Of a stretch of 64,000 bases of DNA, positions 11,332-21,740 are shown piece by piece (the first letter of the stretch is position 1; each line of letters opens with the position of its first letter). The stretch is from Timema cristinae (taxonomy: Eukaryota > Arthropoda > Insecta > Phasmatodea > Timematidae). The translations under genes and the position numbers were made by a program. The stretch lies in assembly GCA_039000515.1 (NCBI GenBank), contig JBCFYV010000024.1, forward strand, positions 15,353,422 to 15,417,421, given 5' to 3'. The notes beneath the pieces are model-generated. The model did no database searches. It was not told where the DNA came from and worked only from the letters and a program-made list of their open reading frames with translations.

Positions 11332-12642
11332 TTACTCAAGGTTATGATGGGGGTTTTCCCGACCTCTACCAGAATAGTGGTGCTCTGACTGGGCACCCCA
11401 AACTAAACTACGGCCTGAATGGTCGCGAGGAGGTCTATCTCTCCTCCACGCTTCCTGTGGACGTGCTCCCAGTTGAAACTGTGGAGTAGGTCCTACCCGC
11501 TGTTCCACGTTCGGCCTCCTATGAAGTGGGGAACTAAACTGTCCTACTTTGTCCCTACGCCTATCCTGTTCCAAAGCGTCCAAGCGCTGCAGTCCGGCCC
11601 TAAACTCCTCCAAAGTGTTGTAGGTAATCCCTACCAACATCTCGCGGTACCGTATGGGTAGTTGATGCGTGACCATATATATCAACTCAGAGTCACTGAT
11701 GTTCGACTCGAAATTCCTACTTTTACTATACATGTCGGCAAGGTAACCCTCTAGAGTACCTCCGTTCTCATGGTACCTTGACGCATGTAATTTAGCCCTC
11801 ATTTGGCCCTGGATCTCCACACTCCAAAACATTGCTAGGAATCGGGTTCGAAACTCCTCCCAGCCTGTGATGCTTTCACGCACTACCGACCACCAAGGCA
11901 AAGCGTCACCAGTGAGGGAACTCCCCCCTAACCTTATTTTTTCCTTATCATTTAGTCGACGCCCTTCAAAAAGTTCCTCCAGAGTGTTGAGGTGGCTAAC
12001 GGGATCCTGCCCACTCCTGCGATTGAATTTAGGGAGTCTATCCCCAAGAGCCCGGTCTCCTAAAAGGGTACACAAAGATGAAGAAAATGGGCTTAAGTCG
12101 CCCAGCCCTCCTAACCTGACCTGGTCTGACAATCCCTCAAGCTGGTTCTTTACCATTTTTACCTCCTCGGCTGTATCAGTCAACCTCTGATCCAACACCA
12201 CCTGGGTTTTGGCTAAATCCCGGTTCTTGTACTTCAGTGAGCCAACAGTAGAGTTCAGAATCCCCAGTGTGTTTGTCTGACTCTCGTTTCCTGTGCGCAC
12301 CTCTAGGCTTAGTCTATTCAATCCTTCCTCTAGCTGTGCAACCTGCTGTTCTTGCTTCTGTGCCGTCAACCTTTGGTTTGACTCCAAGGTCAGGCTAAGC
12401 TCATCCCTTGACTCCAGGATCTCTTTCTTAACACTGGCCAGCTCCTGCCTGAACCGCTCTTCAGTGGCCTCAACTCTAACCTCAAAGTCGGCCCTGGTCT
12501 TGCCTATTGCCGCTGAAAACTCTTCCCTCATACTGACCGTTAATGAACCGATGTGACGCATAATCTCACTGCGGGTTTCCTCCTGAGTAGAAACGAGCTT
12601 TCTCTCGAGGACTAACTGCCCTTCCCTCATCTCCATTAACAA
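11332..12642 (-). CDS. gag: Gag polyprotein, main ORF (436 aa)
   Basis: Structural capsid protein of the LTR element. Residues ~1-170 are strongly heptad-like and charged, predicted coiled coil. Residues ~203-362 fit the Retrotrans_gag capsid fold: LPKFNRRSGQDP, then ALPWW, WEEFRTRFLAMF, LEGYLADM and the LIYMVTHQLP segment. The tail (363-436) is Arg/Pro-rich and basic (GRGRENPH), suited to nucleic-acid binding, but no CCHC zinc knuckle is present. An internal ATG at 12642 is the first in this frame; the frame itself is open ~45 bases further upstream and overlaps the preceding ORF, so this is probably the second part of a longer gag. It ends 3.2 kb from the 3' LTR. Confidence 0.85.
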   Translation of the reverse strand: MLMEMREGQLVLERKLVSTQEETRSEIMRHIGSLTVSMREEFSAAIGKTRADFEVRVEATEERFRQELASVKKEILESRDELSLTLESNQRLTAQKQEQQVAQLEEGLNRLSLEVRTGNESQTNTLGILNSTVGSLKYKNRDLAKTQVVLDQRLTDTAEEVKMVKNQLEGLSDQVRLGGLGDLSPFSSSLCTLLGDRALGDRLPKFNRRSGQDPVSHLNTLEELFEGRRLNDKEKIRLGGSSLTGDALPWWSVVRESITGWEEFRTRFLAMFWSVEIQGQMRAKLHASRYHENGGTLEGYLADMYSKSRNFESNISDSELIYMVTHQLPIRYREMLVGITYNTLEEFRAGLQRLDALEQDRRRDKVGQFSSPLHRRPNVEQRVGPTPQFQLGARPQEAWRRDRPPRDHSGRSLVWGAQSEHHYSGRGRENPHHNLE

Positions 12643-12956
12643 CTGTTGGATACCGCCATAAGGTCCAACGAAGGGGTACTATGGGGAACTTCCATAGGGA
12701 AAGGAGGGATTTTGTCCCCGTCTGGTGACGGACCCTCAAAATAAGTTTGGGATGAGTCGTCGCTCAAATCCTCAACCACTACTTGGTCCCTAACTACCTT
12801 TTCCTGCTGTGGTGTCGTGGTAGCAGCATCATCCTCCAACCCTACATCAATTGATTGTCCATCCATTATTGTGGGTAAAACCTCAGCCTCATACCTAATG
12901 TTTATCTTAGACTGTCCTCTGTCCCTTCTTCTAAGAAAATACCCTTCCTGGTTCAT
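12636..12956 (-). CDS. gag: Gag N-terminal ORF (106 aa)
   Basis: The ATG lies 55 bases after the primer-binding site, where gag normally starts. The product is polar and acidic in its middle (GLEDDAA, EDLSDDSSQ), with no domain I recognise. Its stop codon overlaps the first ATG of the 436-aa ORF in another frame, and the two frames are both open for roughly 50 bases before that. Either one base was gained or lost in an originally single gag, or expression uses frameshifting or reinitiation. The near-identical LTRs leave little time for decay, so a recent lesion, a sequencing indel or a real recoding site are all possible. Confidence 0.6.
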   Translation of the reverse strand: MNQEGYFLRRRDRGQSKINIRYEAEVLPTIMDGQSIDVGLEDDAATTTPQQEKVVRDQVVVEDLSDDSSQTYFEGPSPDGDKIPPFPMEVPHSTPSLDLMAVSNSC

Positions 12957-13010
12957 AACCTAAACCACATTTGAAAATACTAGGTTGCTCTATCCTAACC
13001 TTATCGAAAA

Positions 13011-13028
13011 GCCCCACGTTGGGCGCCA
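13011..13028 (-). other. Primer-binding site, tRNA-Lys type
   Basis: The minus strand reads TGGCGCCCAACGTGGGGC one base inside the 5' LTR. This is the 18-base complement of the tRNA-Lys(1,2) 3' end, known as the primer site of several retroviruses, and would prime minus-strand DNA synthesis. Confidence 0.85.
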
Positions 13029-13029
13029 C

Positions 13030-13861
13030 TGTGAAAAAAAATATAAAAAAATGTAAGAAAAAAAAAGTACTTATTTTAATTAAATATAATCTCGAGACCT
13101 CTGGGTTTGGATAGGCACTTATACTTAACCTGCCTGCGGAGCTCCGGTAAATCACATATCTAGGTTAACATATTTATATAACATTTGTTTTGTTGTCAAA
13201 GCTATAATTATTATATCACAATCTTAATTCAATTTAAATCATTCGATAACAAAAAAAAAAAAACCTTTTTCCTTACATTTTCAAAGGCAAAATAAAACCA
13301 ACATATATACCTAAGTCCAACCACGTAAAAAATTATGGCACAGAAAGTTTATTATTTACCCTTAACACCATTAGACTTCTTTGAGTCAAACAAAATAGCC
13401 ACACTGCTCACAGCCACCTATTATTTACCTTTTTTTTATTAAAACCATCCTCAGTCCCGCAATAATATAAGAAAATTGAAACTTCTCACCCTAGTCCATC
13501 TGTAGTCGAGAACTCGATCATATGTACATATCTCTTTATGTTTACTGAAGGATATGCATGTCCTCACAAACTCTTCAAGTAGTAATCAAGATCCTGGTGT
13601 ACATCCTTTCATAATCTTAAACTGGTAATAAGTAGTGTAACAAGTCCTTTTTTCTTCTTTTCTTAATGATTGTAAAGTTTTTACATCCCGGCATTAATAT
13701 CACTCCTTTTCAACCCCACGCCAATAACAAAACAAAAGAACCTTTTCAATACACGCCAAAGAGGCGATACCATTTAGAAGTAGTAATATTGTTGGAATAG
13801 TGACGTATGGATGATTGTAAATAGGGATTATAATTAAAAGGGGATGGTTTTCTTTGTCACA
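13030..13861 (-). repeat. 5' LTR (promoter-bearing)
   Basis: Upstream LTR of the minus-strand element, 832 bp, matching 7284-8115 throughout except for single-base changes in A and T runs. It should contain the promoter and polyadenylation signals; none was assigned individually. Confidence 0.9.
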
Positions 13862-13905
13862 GTAGAATTATGGTAAAAATACACTTTAAAAAAATACAAG
13901 CTCAT

Positions 13906-14060
13906 TTTTGTGGTCAATATTGATAACATTTAGCAAATGTTAACATATATCAAAACTTATAGCTGTAGATCACATGACCTGACATGTGAATACGTTAAAG
14001 TAGATCTAGAAACTTTACTAGTTGTCTTCTTATTAAGATTACTATAGCTGCCCAGGGATA
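13906..14060 (+). repeat. Dispersed repeat R
   Basis: Contains TATCAAAACTTATAGCTG, GATCACATGACCTGACATGT and AAAGTAGATCTAGAAACTTT, matching the shared core of the family. Confidence 0.6.
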
Positions 14061-15079
14061 AAAGTCACTAGAATTTAACTGAACTAAGATATTATTATCT
14101 AAAGGGATTTAATATGTTTTCAATTTGTATCGCATATCAGAATGTTTGGTGATCTTCTCTTTATCAATAAGATAGCGAAATATAATGTACCTGGAAAATG
14201 TTAGTGCACATAAATTAGTAAACTTGAATTAATCTAAGGTGTTATAAAGCTTTTTTTATCTTAGTTTTTAAATATTAAGGTTTCTTTCTTTGTTTTGTTT
14301 CAAAGTTCTTGCATAAATTTATTATATGGTTTAAATATTAAATGTTCATGTAAGTCTTGGTTGAAAATTATTGATTATTTTAAATTGAACGTATCTCAGA
14401 GTCAAGAAGACAAGCACTAAAGTGTAACTAGAATACCAGGTGTTAAAATGTATTACATTAAGTTAAAACTATTAGAATAAAACTTTATAATCAATTATTG
14501 GTATTTTTTTAAATTTCCCACCATCTTACCACTGGTACTATATATGAATAAATTAAGTTAAAAAAACTAGTAACAGGTATTTCATTGGAATAATTTGTGC
14601 ATTTTGATATAAATTTGAAGGATTTCATTTATCAGAAATGAATTCAGAAAAAACTAAATAAAAAAATGCTTAACGAGTATATTTTTTTCCCGTTTTTGCA
14701 TTACATCCTAAAAACTATGTAGTATTTCGCAACTAGAACTAAGGACATTTTATTTTGTATCTTTTTTTTTAACAGAGATGATGAGACCAACCAAGCTTTC
14801 TGTAATAGGCGTCAATTAGCCACATCGGTAGTCTAAGGCTTATTTCTGAAGGTTAAGGTTTGAATCAGAAAAGATCATACTGAGCGTGTTTTATTTATCA
14901 AAGCGTTTCCTATCCTCCCATTACAAAATATGGATGCATGTTATGTAAATTCTACCTTTCTCTTCACTACTTGATTAGTCTAAATCCGTGGATAGCCCGG
15001 AAGGGTAGTAAGACACTATGTACAGAAGGAAAAAAGACACTAACGTGTGTCAAAGCTTTTGTAAAGAATAAAATAAACA
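14061..15079. other. AT-rich interval
   Basis: No repeat, RNA gene or credible coding frame recognised; possibly intron or intergenic. Confidence 0.4.
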
Positions 15080-15350
15080 TGGTGTCACCTCTCAATCGAT
15101 CCATGCCGGTGAGCGGCCGCCACGTGTTGTCTAAAATTTGTGGATAGAAGGTATCATGAATTCATCACAATGAATGTTACAATCATTACTCTCAGTTTTA
15201 GATCAGAGACGCTATTTATTTATTCAAGTAGCGCCTCATTTGTCTTCACGAGGCTGGATTGAATCGTTCCATAAACACTGCTTCAAAAAAAAAAAAAACT
15301 GGAAGTGCCGGGGACTGAATCCAGGACCTCTGGATCTGTAGCCAGGAAGC
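15080..15350 (-). repeat. SINE family C
   Basis: Minus-strand copy: CTCATTTGTCTTCACGAGGC on the plus strand is the complement of the family body, and GAATCCAGGACCTC marks the decayed B box. Confidence 0.6.
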
Positions 15351-15947
15351 CTCTAACATAGAGACGGTCGTCTGTTAAAGAACAATAATAATAATAACAA
15401 CAATATTGTATAGTGAATCATTTGGGAGGTGCAATACTCACTCCTGCCTGCATGACTTGTTCATAATACACTAGGAGTGAGCTCATCTCCTGTAATAACC
15501 GCCTGCGACTATATAGAGTTAAATATACAAACAAGTCCCGACATAAAATTATTATTCAAATTCATTGCCATAGTGGTAGAACTATACTTGATCATTTGTC
15601 ATGGCTCTCAAAATTCTTTGCCACTCCTCGAAATAGCTCACAAGGTCAGAGTTGAAGTCAGTCAAAAGGTGTGTACGGGGTGACGCTAAGGGGGTAACGG
15701 TGGGGGGGGGGAGGGGGGGGGGGTTGCGGCTGAGAGTACGTCTGTCTGATGAAGACGGTAGGATTGTCCAACACTCGTTAAAAACATGATACTTAATAGG
15801 ATAGCTCGATACATACTAAGAGTTTATTTCTGAGTGTAGACCTCTCTAGTTTTGACATTGATTTGAATTTTCAGTTAAGGTTGTATGTAAGGAGTGACAA
15901 TTAATAGCCCGCTTTAATGGTAGAATGGTCTAACTCTCGCAATATAC
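15351..15947. other. Interval with poly-G run
   Basis: A G-rich run (GGTGGGGGGGGGAGGGGG, 15700-15723) lies after a 68-codon open frame (15477-15683) of no recognised family. The minus strand around 15585-15665 also reads open (SYFEEWQRILRAMTN). Neither is assignable. Confidence 0.4.
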
Positions 15948-16229
15948 TATTATTATTATTAGCACCGCGTCTTACTACCCGTTCGGGTTATACGCACTTA
16001 CGTAATGTGTAATGGTAGGGTGATTGTGGGATGAAATGGAGGACCTACAGTTTAACGTGGAATACGAACCACGGTGGAGGCCTGGCATTCCCACATTCAC
16101 AAAGATGTCTTGTCAGAGGTGAAGGAAGGGTTTGGTAATCAGATAAATCTGTGGGCCCGGGACCGAGGATTGAACCCGGCCGCCAGCACAGAAGTCTGAC
16201 ACCTTACCCCTAGACCGCCAGGTCACCCC
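15948..16229 (-). repeat. SINE family A, full-length
   Basis: Complement of the family consensus: (ATT)n, then CGTTCGGGTTATACGCACTT, ACCACGGTGGAGGCCTGG, GATTGAACCC and ACCGCCAGGTCACC. Confidence 0.9.
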
Positions 16230-16230
16230 A

Positions 16231-16441
16231 CAATATACTAGACTGCAGTTAATGGAGAGATCGAGGTTCAAGCCCCGTTCAAATAAATTGAGTTTTTTTT
16301 ACTAAATGGTTCGTCACTCACACTCCACGCAAATGCAGGTACACTTCCTCAAAATTCATCCTTTCTAATACCTAACACATTAGTGTAGTTAGTACATATG
16401 TGTACATGCCGAATGGTAGCGATACATGGTGCTTAAAATAA
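16231..16441 (+). repeat. SINE family B, partial
   Basis: Lacks the first half of the head; keeps GAGATCGAGGTTCAAGCCCC, the CACGCAAATGCAGGTACAC body and a decayed tail (TGCCGAATGGTAG). It abuts the minus-strand SINE A, which probably inserted into it. Confidence 0.65.
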
Positions 16442-16463
16442 TATCTCTAATGTTGAACGTGTT

Positions 16464-16710
16464 CGACACCTTGGCTCAGTCGGCAGCATGTCTGTTTATT
16501 GAGTTTAAGGGTCCTGGGCTCAATTACTAGCATGGCTGAAAACTTTATCATTGGTGAAATGTGGGTTTACCCTTTCACAGTGATGAATTACCGGCCTGGT
16601 TTTGGATGTTGTGTCTGTTATAGATATAAGTAAGTTTATAATTCGTGTGCTGATATAATCAATTGGTTCGGAAAGTGCACGTTAAATACCAAAAATAAAA
16701 AAATAAATAT
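16464..16710 (+). repeat. SINE family F
   Basis: tRNA-like head GGCTCAGTCGGCAGC with B box GGGCTCAATTAC. The body has TGGTGAAATGTGGGTTTACC and TTCACAGTGATGAATTACCG, and the end is A-rich. Minus-strand copies: 17577, 44339 and 62170. Confidence 0.65.
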
Positions 16711-17057
16711 TTGAAGTGTACTCAAAATCAGACATAATTTCACAAACAAACTCATTATTATTACTAATGTAATACTAATATTATCAATATATTCTTGACT
16801 CGACTGACTTTTAAAATTAAGGTACTATATTGTCCTTTTATTTCCAGGGTAGCTCAAATAATTACGTTTTAACAATTTACACAGTAATGCACAGTACGTT
16901 CGTTGAGTTTAATTTATGTTTTAGATATAAGATGTTCATAAAGACCTTTATAATATTCTCCTAGATTGTAAATAAGCCCTGTATATTAAACGTGGGTAAT
17001 CGTTTTCTCAATTATGAATCTGCTGCAATAAAAAACTATCAGAACACGCAGTTTTTT
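16711..17057. other. AT-rich interval
   Basis: Nothing recognised. Confidence 0.4.
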
Positions 17058-17135
17058 CATATATATATATATATATATATAATATATATATATATTATAT
17101 ATATATATATATATATTTTTATTTATATATTATAT
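17058..17135. repeat. (TA)n microsatellite
   Basis: Nearly pure TA run with a few phase breaks. Confidence 0.9.
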
Positions 17136-17576
17136 TACTGAAGGGTTTTATTATTCCATTATATTGTTAAAAATTTCGTGGCCATTTTATTATACATCAA
17201 ATGTTATTTGCAAGAACTAGACAGTACTACTAGTTTTATTACGTTAAAAAATATGTATTTATATTTGTTATGAGAAATGTTTACTTACTACCTAAGTAAA
17301 AATAGTCTTATCTCTGTGAATAATGCACTAATTCAAGGTTGTCCACTGACCACATATTATGTTTGAATGTTTTAAGTTTGTTTTTTTGTTCACTTATCTA
17401 CCAAATAAAAATCCCACACAACAATCTAACAAGAATAATTTAGCTAACACTTTAACAAAACTTTACTTTACATCCAAACTTTTTCCAGCCTATGGTCCGG
17501 GTAAAATTTTTTTATTCAAGCCATTGCGGCTTGCTAGGCCTGTCGTAGCTTCATCTGTTTTTTTCTAACTTAAGAT

Positions 17577-17705
17577 TAGGACAGGTGCAACATCCAGTCC
17601 CTGGTCGTTAATTTATCACTGTGAAAGAGTAAAACCACATTTCACCAATGATACATTTTAAGGATGACGGATATCGAAATCGGGACCCTCAGTTCGCTAG
17701 ACAAA
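17577..17705 (-). repeat. SINE family F, fragment
   Basis: Complement of the family F body (CACATTTCACCAATGATAC, CCCTGGTCGTTAATTTATCA) and a decayed head. Confidence 0.55.
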
Positions 17706-17769
17706 CAGTTACAGAGTGAGCTAATAAAATCGGATTTTAATATAAAAACTATGTTATATATATTATATA

Positions 17770-18021
17770 TATTTAGCACCGCGTTCTTACTACTTGTTCG
17801 GTTTATACGCTTTAAAGTACTAATTACGCTGATGGATTAGGAATTGGGAAGGTTGAATTAGAGGTAGTGAACCCGCATTTGCGTGGAGGGAGAGGTGGAA
17901 AACCTTTCAGGAAAAAACAACCCCCAGTTCACCCGACCGAGATTAGAACCTCGATCTCCCCGTCCTCAGCAGTCGAGCTCAACACGACAAGCGCGTTAGC
18001 CAACTACGCCACCGAGGCGGG
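17770..18021 (-). repeat. SINE family B, full-length
   Basis: Very similar to 3873-4122: CACCGAGGCGGG at the head end, CGATCTCCCCGTCCTCAG and the GTTCGGTTTATACGC tail. Confidence 0.85.
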
Positions 18022-18283
18022 TAAAACTACTGTTACCACCATGTTAAAAAAGTTTCAACATAAGTAATAGAAGAGTTTTTTTCTCGAATTTTTAAAGAAA
18101 TATGTTGAACATGTTACATACATATTTATTAACAGCTTTATAATCGTACGTGTAGGCCTATTGTAAATGACTCAAATTTAGAGTTCTCGATGACAATATG
18201 TTTGATTCAATATCCATCCAGTGGTGAAAAGTTACCCGAGAGAATGAAATGACAGAACATAAAAATATACTATCTATGACTCT

Positions 18284-18560
18284 ATGATGTCAGCCCACAA
18301 TCGACCCATACCGATAGAGCAGCCGTTCGTTGCTGACGAAGATAATGCAATCTATGTGGCTATTGGGCGCCATGTGGTCAGCACAATGGACCATCCGGTT
18401 ATTAATACCAGTTTTCTAGCTCGAAGCCACTATTTTTTCATTCAAATAACTCCTCATTTGTCCTCATGAGGCCGAGTTGACCCCATTCCAGATACACTTC
18501 TTTACAGAAACATCTGGCAGTACCAGGATCGAACCCGGGAACTCTGCATCTGAAGAGTGT
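18284..18560 (-). repeat. SINE family C
   Basis: Complement of the family: GCGCCATGTGGTCAGCACA, CTCATTTGTCCTCATGAGGC and B box complement GGATCGAACCCGGG. The 61-codon plus-strand frame here is a by-product. Confidence 0.7.
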
Positions 18561-18605
18561 TAAAACAGGAGGTTTAAAATAATACATCTTGTATTAAAAT
18601 AATAA

Positions 18606-18866
18606 TTACCTACCCACGTGGTCTAAGGCGCTACTCTCGCAGTAGACTAGACTGCCAATGAAGGGGAGATCAAGGTTCAAATCTCGGTCGGATGTACTGA
18701 GAATGATTTTTCCAAAATGGTTTTCCACTCTCTCGCTCCACGCAAATGAGGGTATACTTCCTTTAAATATAGCCTTCCCACCCTAAAACCATTGGCGTAA
18801 TTAGTACATAAGCGTATAACCCAAACGTGCAATAAGGCGCGGTGCTAGAAATAAATAATAAATTCA
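18606..18866 (+). repeat. SINE family B
   Basis: Head ACCCACGTGGTCTAAGGCGC, B box GGTTCAAATC, body ending TAACCCAAACGTGCAATAAG and a GGTGCTAGAAATAAATAA end. Confidence 0.8.
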
Positions 18867-18877
18867 TATTTGCACAA

Positions 18878-19040
18878 CGTCATAGAAGGAATGATTGAAG
18901 GAAAGAGGATCTTAGGAAGAATGAGTATTAAAATATTGGATGACTTGAAGGAAATAAGAAAATTCTGGGAGCTGAAGGGGGAGACAAAGGACGCGGAACA
19001 AAAAGAATTGATCTGTCATAAAAAAAGACACCTAATAATA
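18878..19040 (+). pseudogene. LINE reverse-transcriptase C-terminal fragment
   Basis: The plus strand reads EGMIEGKRILGRMSIKILDD followed by a Lys/Glu-rich helix in one open stretch. This is the same LINE C-terminal module as at 2176 and 3555 but better preserved in frame. Recognition is by motif. Confidence 0.55.
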
Positions 19041-19099
19041 AAAATATAAAATTAATAGTAAACAAAGTATGATTTTTTTTAAATTCTAAGGTTTTATAT

Positions 19100-19460
19100 A
19101 TAAATGTGAACCCCCCACCCTTATTATGGGAGGTCCATTAATCTCCGGAGTCATCCGAACCACCCGGGCCCTAACCTTTCTTCGCCCAACTTATTAAAAC
19201 GTACCACCAACCAGTTTATATTCCATGATTATCGAAGTAATGCCAAAACTTTTAATCGCGACATAGTCCCAGTAAAACTATTCGTCTTCGTGCGGCACTT
19301 GTTTTGATTTAACGGCGGTTTGTCTCTGGGAGGGGGGTTACGGACAGCTTCACTTCAGGAGCCGGTACGAAGCAGGAGGTGCAGTCATCACGTCTCTAGC
19401 ACCACGAGGTGACGTTTCCATCAGGGGGCACACACATTCCCTTGCTTCGGCGGTGCATCC
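19100..19460. other. GC-rich unique segment
   Basis: Stands out from its AT-rich surroundings by composition. It contains CCATCAGGGGGCAC near 19420 and CACCACGAGGTGACG near 19401, which loosely resemble CTCF-type motifs. No coding frame or repeat copy recognised. It could be regulatory or an old repeat. Confidence 0.3.
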
Positions 19461-20054
19461 ATGCTATGGATTTATATCGAAAATACAGATTTTGAAAAAA
19501 TTTTGATAATATTTTAATTGATTAAATTATTATAATTAATTGATATAATTATACATTATATAAATAAAGGAAAACTATATATATAAATACATAATCATAT
19601 ATTATATTATATTATAATGTATTTATTTTAATCAACTAATACTTTAAAAAGATAAGGCGCTAGCTTAGTAGGCTACACAATAAGCCAATTTTCTTGCGAA
19701 AGGACGTATCTGACCATGATAGCTAACCCTACAATTAGAGCCTCTTTCACGTAATCATACGTTGTCGTGTTATCCTAATTTTTCATTCTTGATAAAAAAT
19801 TATCATCTAACAGAAGTACCCGGCGTTAGTTAAACAAACAGACAAATATTTATTAACTTTAATACTTCTGACCTAGTTTTTAATTAATTAAAAAATGTAA
19901 TCAAAATGGTTCAATTTTGGCTTATGCAGGTGCTACTAATTTTAAATTTACAGACCTCTGTGTGCGGTAGATATCACGCAGTGTTAATTTCGGATGGACA
20001 AAAAAATACTCTTAATTTTATTATTAGGCCTGTACAAACCTGTAAAAATAATAA
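19461..20054. other. AT-rich interval
   Basis: Nothing recognised apart from short AT repeats around 19530-19620. Confidence 0.4.
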
Positions 20055-20092
20055 TAAAATATAATAATAATAATAATAATAATAATAAAGTA
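20055..20092. repeat. (TAA)n microsatellite
   Basis: Short (TAA)n run. No SINE body adjoins it. Confidence 0.8.
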
Positions 20093-20221
20093 AAATGTGA
20101 TAATTGTTGACCACAAAAAAAGTTTGTTTTGTGGTCCAAATCTCCATTCGTAAGTAAATCAAAGTATAGTTCTTTGAAACTTCTAATATGTAAATCATAT
20201 ACTAAAAACCAGCATAGGTAG

Positions 20222-20445
20222 GCCATGGGCTAACGCGTAAAACGTCATCCGGTCAAGATTGCTGGTAACATAAAATTGGAGTTTGAATCCCAGCTGGGTG
20301 CACAAAGAATTGATTTTCTTAAATGGTTTTCTACTTATCCTCCACGCAGATGCGGGTAAATTTTCTTCAAAGTTTTACTTTCTTCAAGCCTATATCAATA
20401 GAGACACTATAGATGGGTAGTAAGATGTCTTGCTCAATAAACAAT
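20222..20445 (+). repeat. SINE family B, degenerate
   Basis: Keeps GTTTGAATCCCAGCTGGGTG at the B-box position, the ATGGTTTTCTAC body and the CACGCAGATGCGGGTA segment; the tail is decayed. Confidence 0.45.
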
Positions 20446-20494
20446 TATATTAACTAAATACATACATATATACATAATCACGCCGTTCCCTTAC

Positions 20495-20710
20495 AGGGTT
20501 AATATATCTCAAAAAACAACTCCGTACTTAACCCATCCTCACTAACTTTCTCCACACTTCCCTATCCTTGCATACTTCCTTCGCTTCAACAACACCCACA
20601 CACCGAGTCATACATCCTCTTTTATTCTTAAAACAATAAATGTTTCCCTTTCTCACACATTCGTCTACAAAATTTAGCCACGTCTTACATGGCCTACCCT
20701 TCTATTTTAT
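20495..20710 (-). pseudogene. LINE C-terminal fragment, second type
   Basis: The minus strand reads KGRPCKTWLNFVDECVRKGN, and after ~30 residues AKEVCKDREVWRKLVR then a stop. This matches the GRPRKTWLD...ARDREKWR ending of a LINE ORF2 clade that differs from the EGKR/GRRR type elsewhere in the window. Confidence 0.6.
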
Positions 20711-21350
20711 CCACAAACTTTACTATCATATTATTTATCTACACTCATCCTCTCATCATAATATTATAAATATATAATAAAACAGGTATTTTTAGAAGTA
20801 GCCTATTACTATCTACATTATCTAAAGGAAACGCACCCTTTATCTTTCTCTTAAAGAGAAGTAAAATAAGTTAACTTTCATAATTAATTAATTTTTTATA
20901 TATTTTAGATCATCTCTAAATGGGAACACTAAAATTGAAAAATATTTTCACATATACAACGATGTAACAAGCTCTGATGCTTGTATCAACCTAAATAACC
21001 GCATTGGATATTTACAAAACATTATTTATCAGAGCTATAACAAACAGCCTTTGGAAAATAGGGGAAACAGTTGAAAAATTTGTGTGTGAAAAAAGCTGAG
21101 AAACACGGAAAATTTCATAAAAAAAAAACTAAAATAATACTGTTATATTTGTGAATTTGGGACATTTCAACTTCAAGCTTTAAAAAGTAGGTATTTACAT
21201 TGAAGAAAAAATAGCTGAAAGCCTAAGTACGCTGATTTGAACACCCCCCCCCCCCCCCCCCCCCCTTCTATCTTTTCTCTAATAAACATTGAGTTGTGTA
21301 ACAAAATAATAAACACACTTTTAGATCTAACTTTGGTTGGTGTGAGGACT
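20711..21350. other. Interval with poly-C run
   Basis: A run of about 24 C at 21243-21266; otherwise AT-rich and unassigned. Confidence 0.5.
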
Positions 21351-21354
21351 TTAA

Positions 21355-21740
21355 GGTGGAAGTTTAGGAAACGACCATTAAGGGCAGTGTTTTGGCAGTT
21401 TTAATATCAAAACATTTTTGGTCAAAAGAGATCAAACAATTCTCCGGTAGAAAAATAGAGCTTAATTTTCTTCATATGGTGATATCAACAGTTGTTGAAT
21501 ATCGATCGATCAAGGGTGTCCTAACAATTTAATGATAATTTTTTCTCTTCATCTAAAAAGTTTCTCATCTAATGCCGCTATGCTCAAGACAGATATTCAA
21601 CAACTGTTGATATCAGCATTCGAAGAAATTAAACTCTATGTTTCTACTGGATCAATAATTGTTGGATTTTGTCAAAAAAGTTTAGTTATAATATCTGCAA
21701 AAAACACTGATCTTAACTGATATTCCCTACAAACCCTACC
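21355..21740. mobile_element. TTAA hairpin MITE, 386 bp
   Basis: Flanked by TTAA at 21351-21354 and 21741-21744. The two halves are inverted copies (left end GGTGGAAGTTTAGGAAA, right end complement GGTAGGGTTTGTAGGGAA) with a centre pairing TCAACAGTTGTTGAATATC and GATATTCAACAACTGTTGA. The TTAA target fits piggyBac- or Kolobok-type transposases. No coding capacity. Related copies: 40855-41307 and 556-726. Confidence 0.75.

Larger units (their letters stand above)
7280..13865 (-). mobile_element. LTR retrotransposon, Ty3/gypsy-like, gag-only type
   Basis: A complete insertion: two 832-bp LTRs beginning TGTGA and ending TCACA, a 4-bp GTAG target duplication (7280-7283, 13862-13865), a tRNA-Lys-type primer site next to the right-hand LTR, and gag on the minus strand. 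The two LTRs differ only at homopolymer lengths by eye, so the insertion is recent. The 3.2 kb between gag and the 3' LTR contains one protease-like motif but no recognisable reverse transcriptase, RNase H or integrase. The structure resembles non-autonomous TR-GAG elements described in plants; that comparison is inference. It must be mobilised by enzymes from a full-length relative. Confidence 0.85.

Noticed and set aside
11419..12556. Plus-strand ORFs across the gag region
   Set aside because: Shadows of the minus-strand gag coding sequence.
15700..15723. Poly-G run as a G-quadruplex regulatory element
   Set aside because: A single G-rich run next to no gene; likely a simple repeat or a homopolymer artefact.
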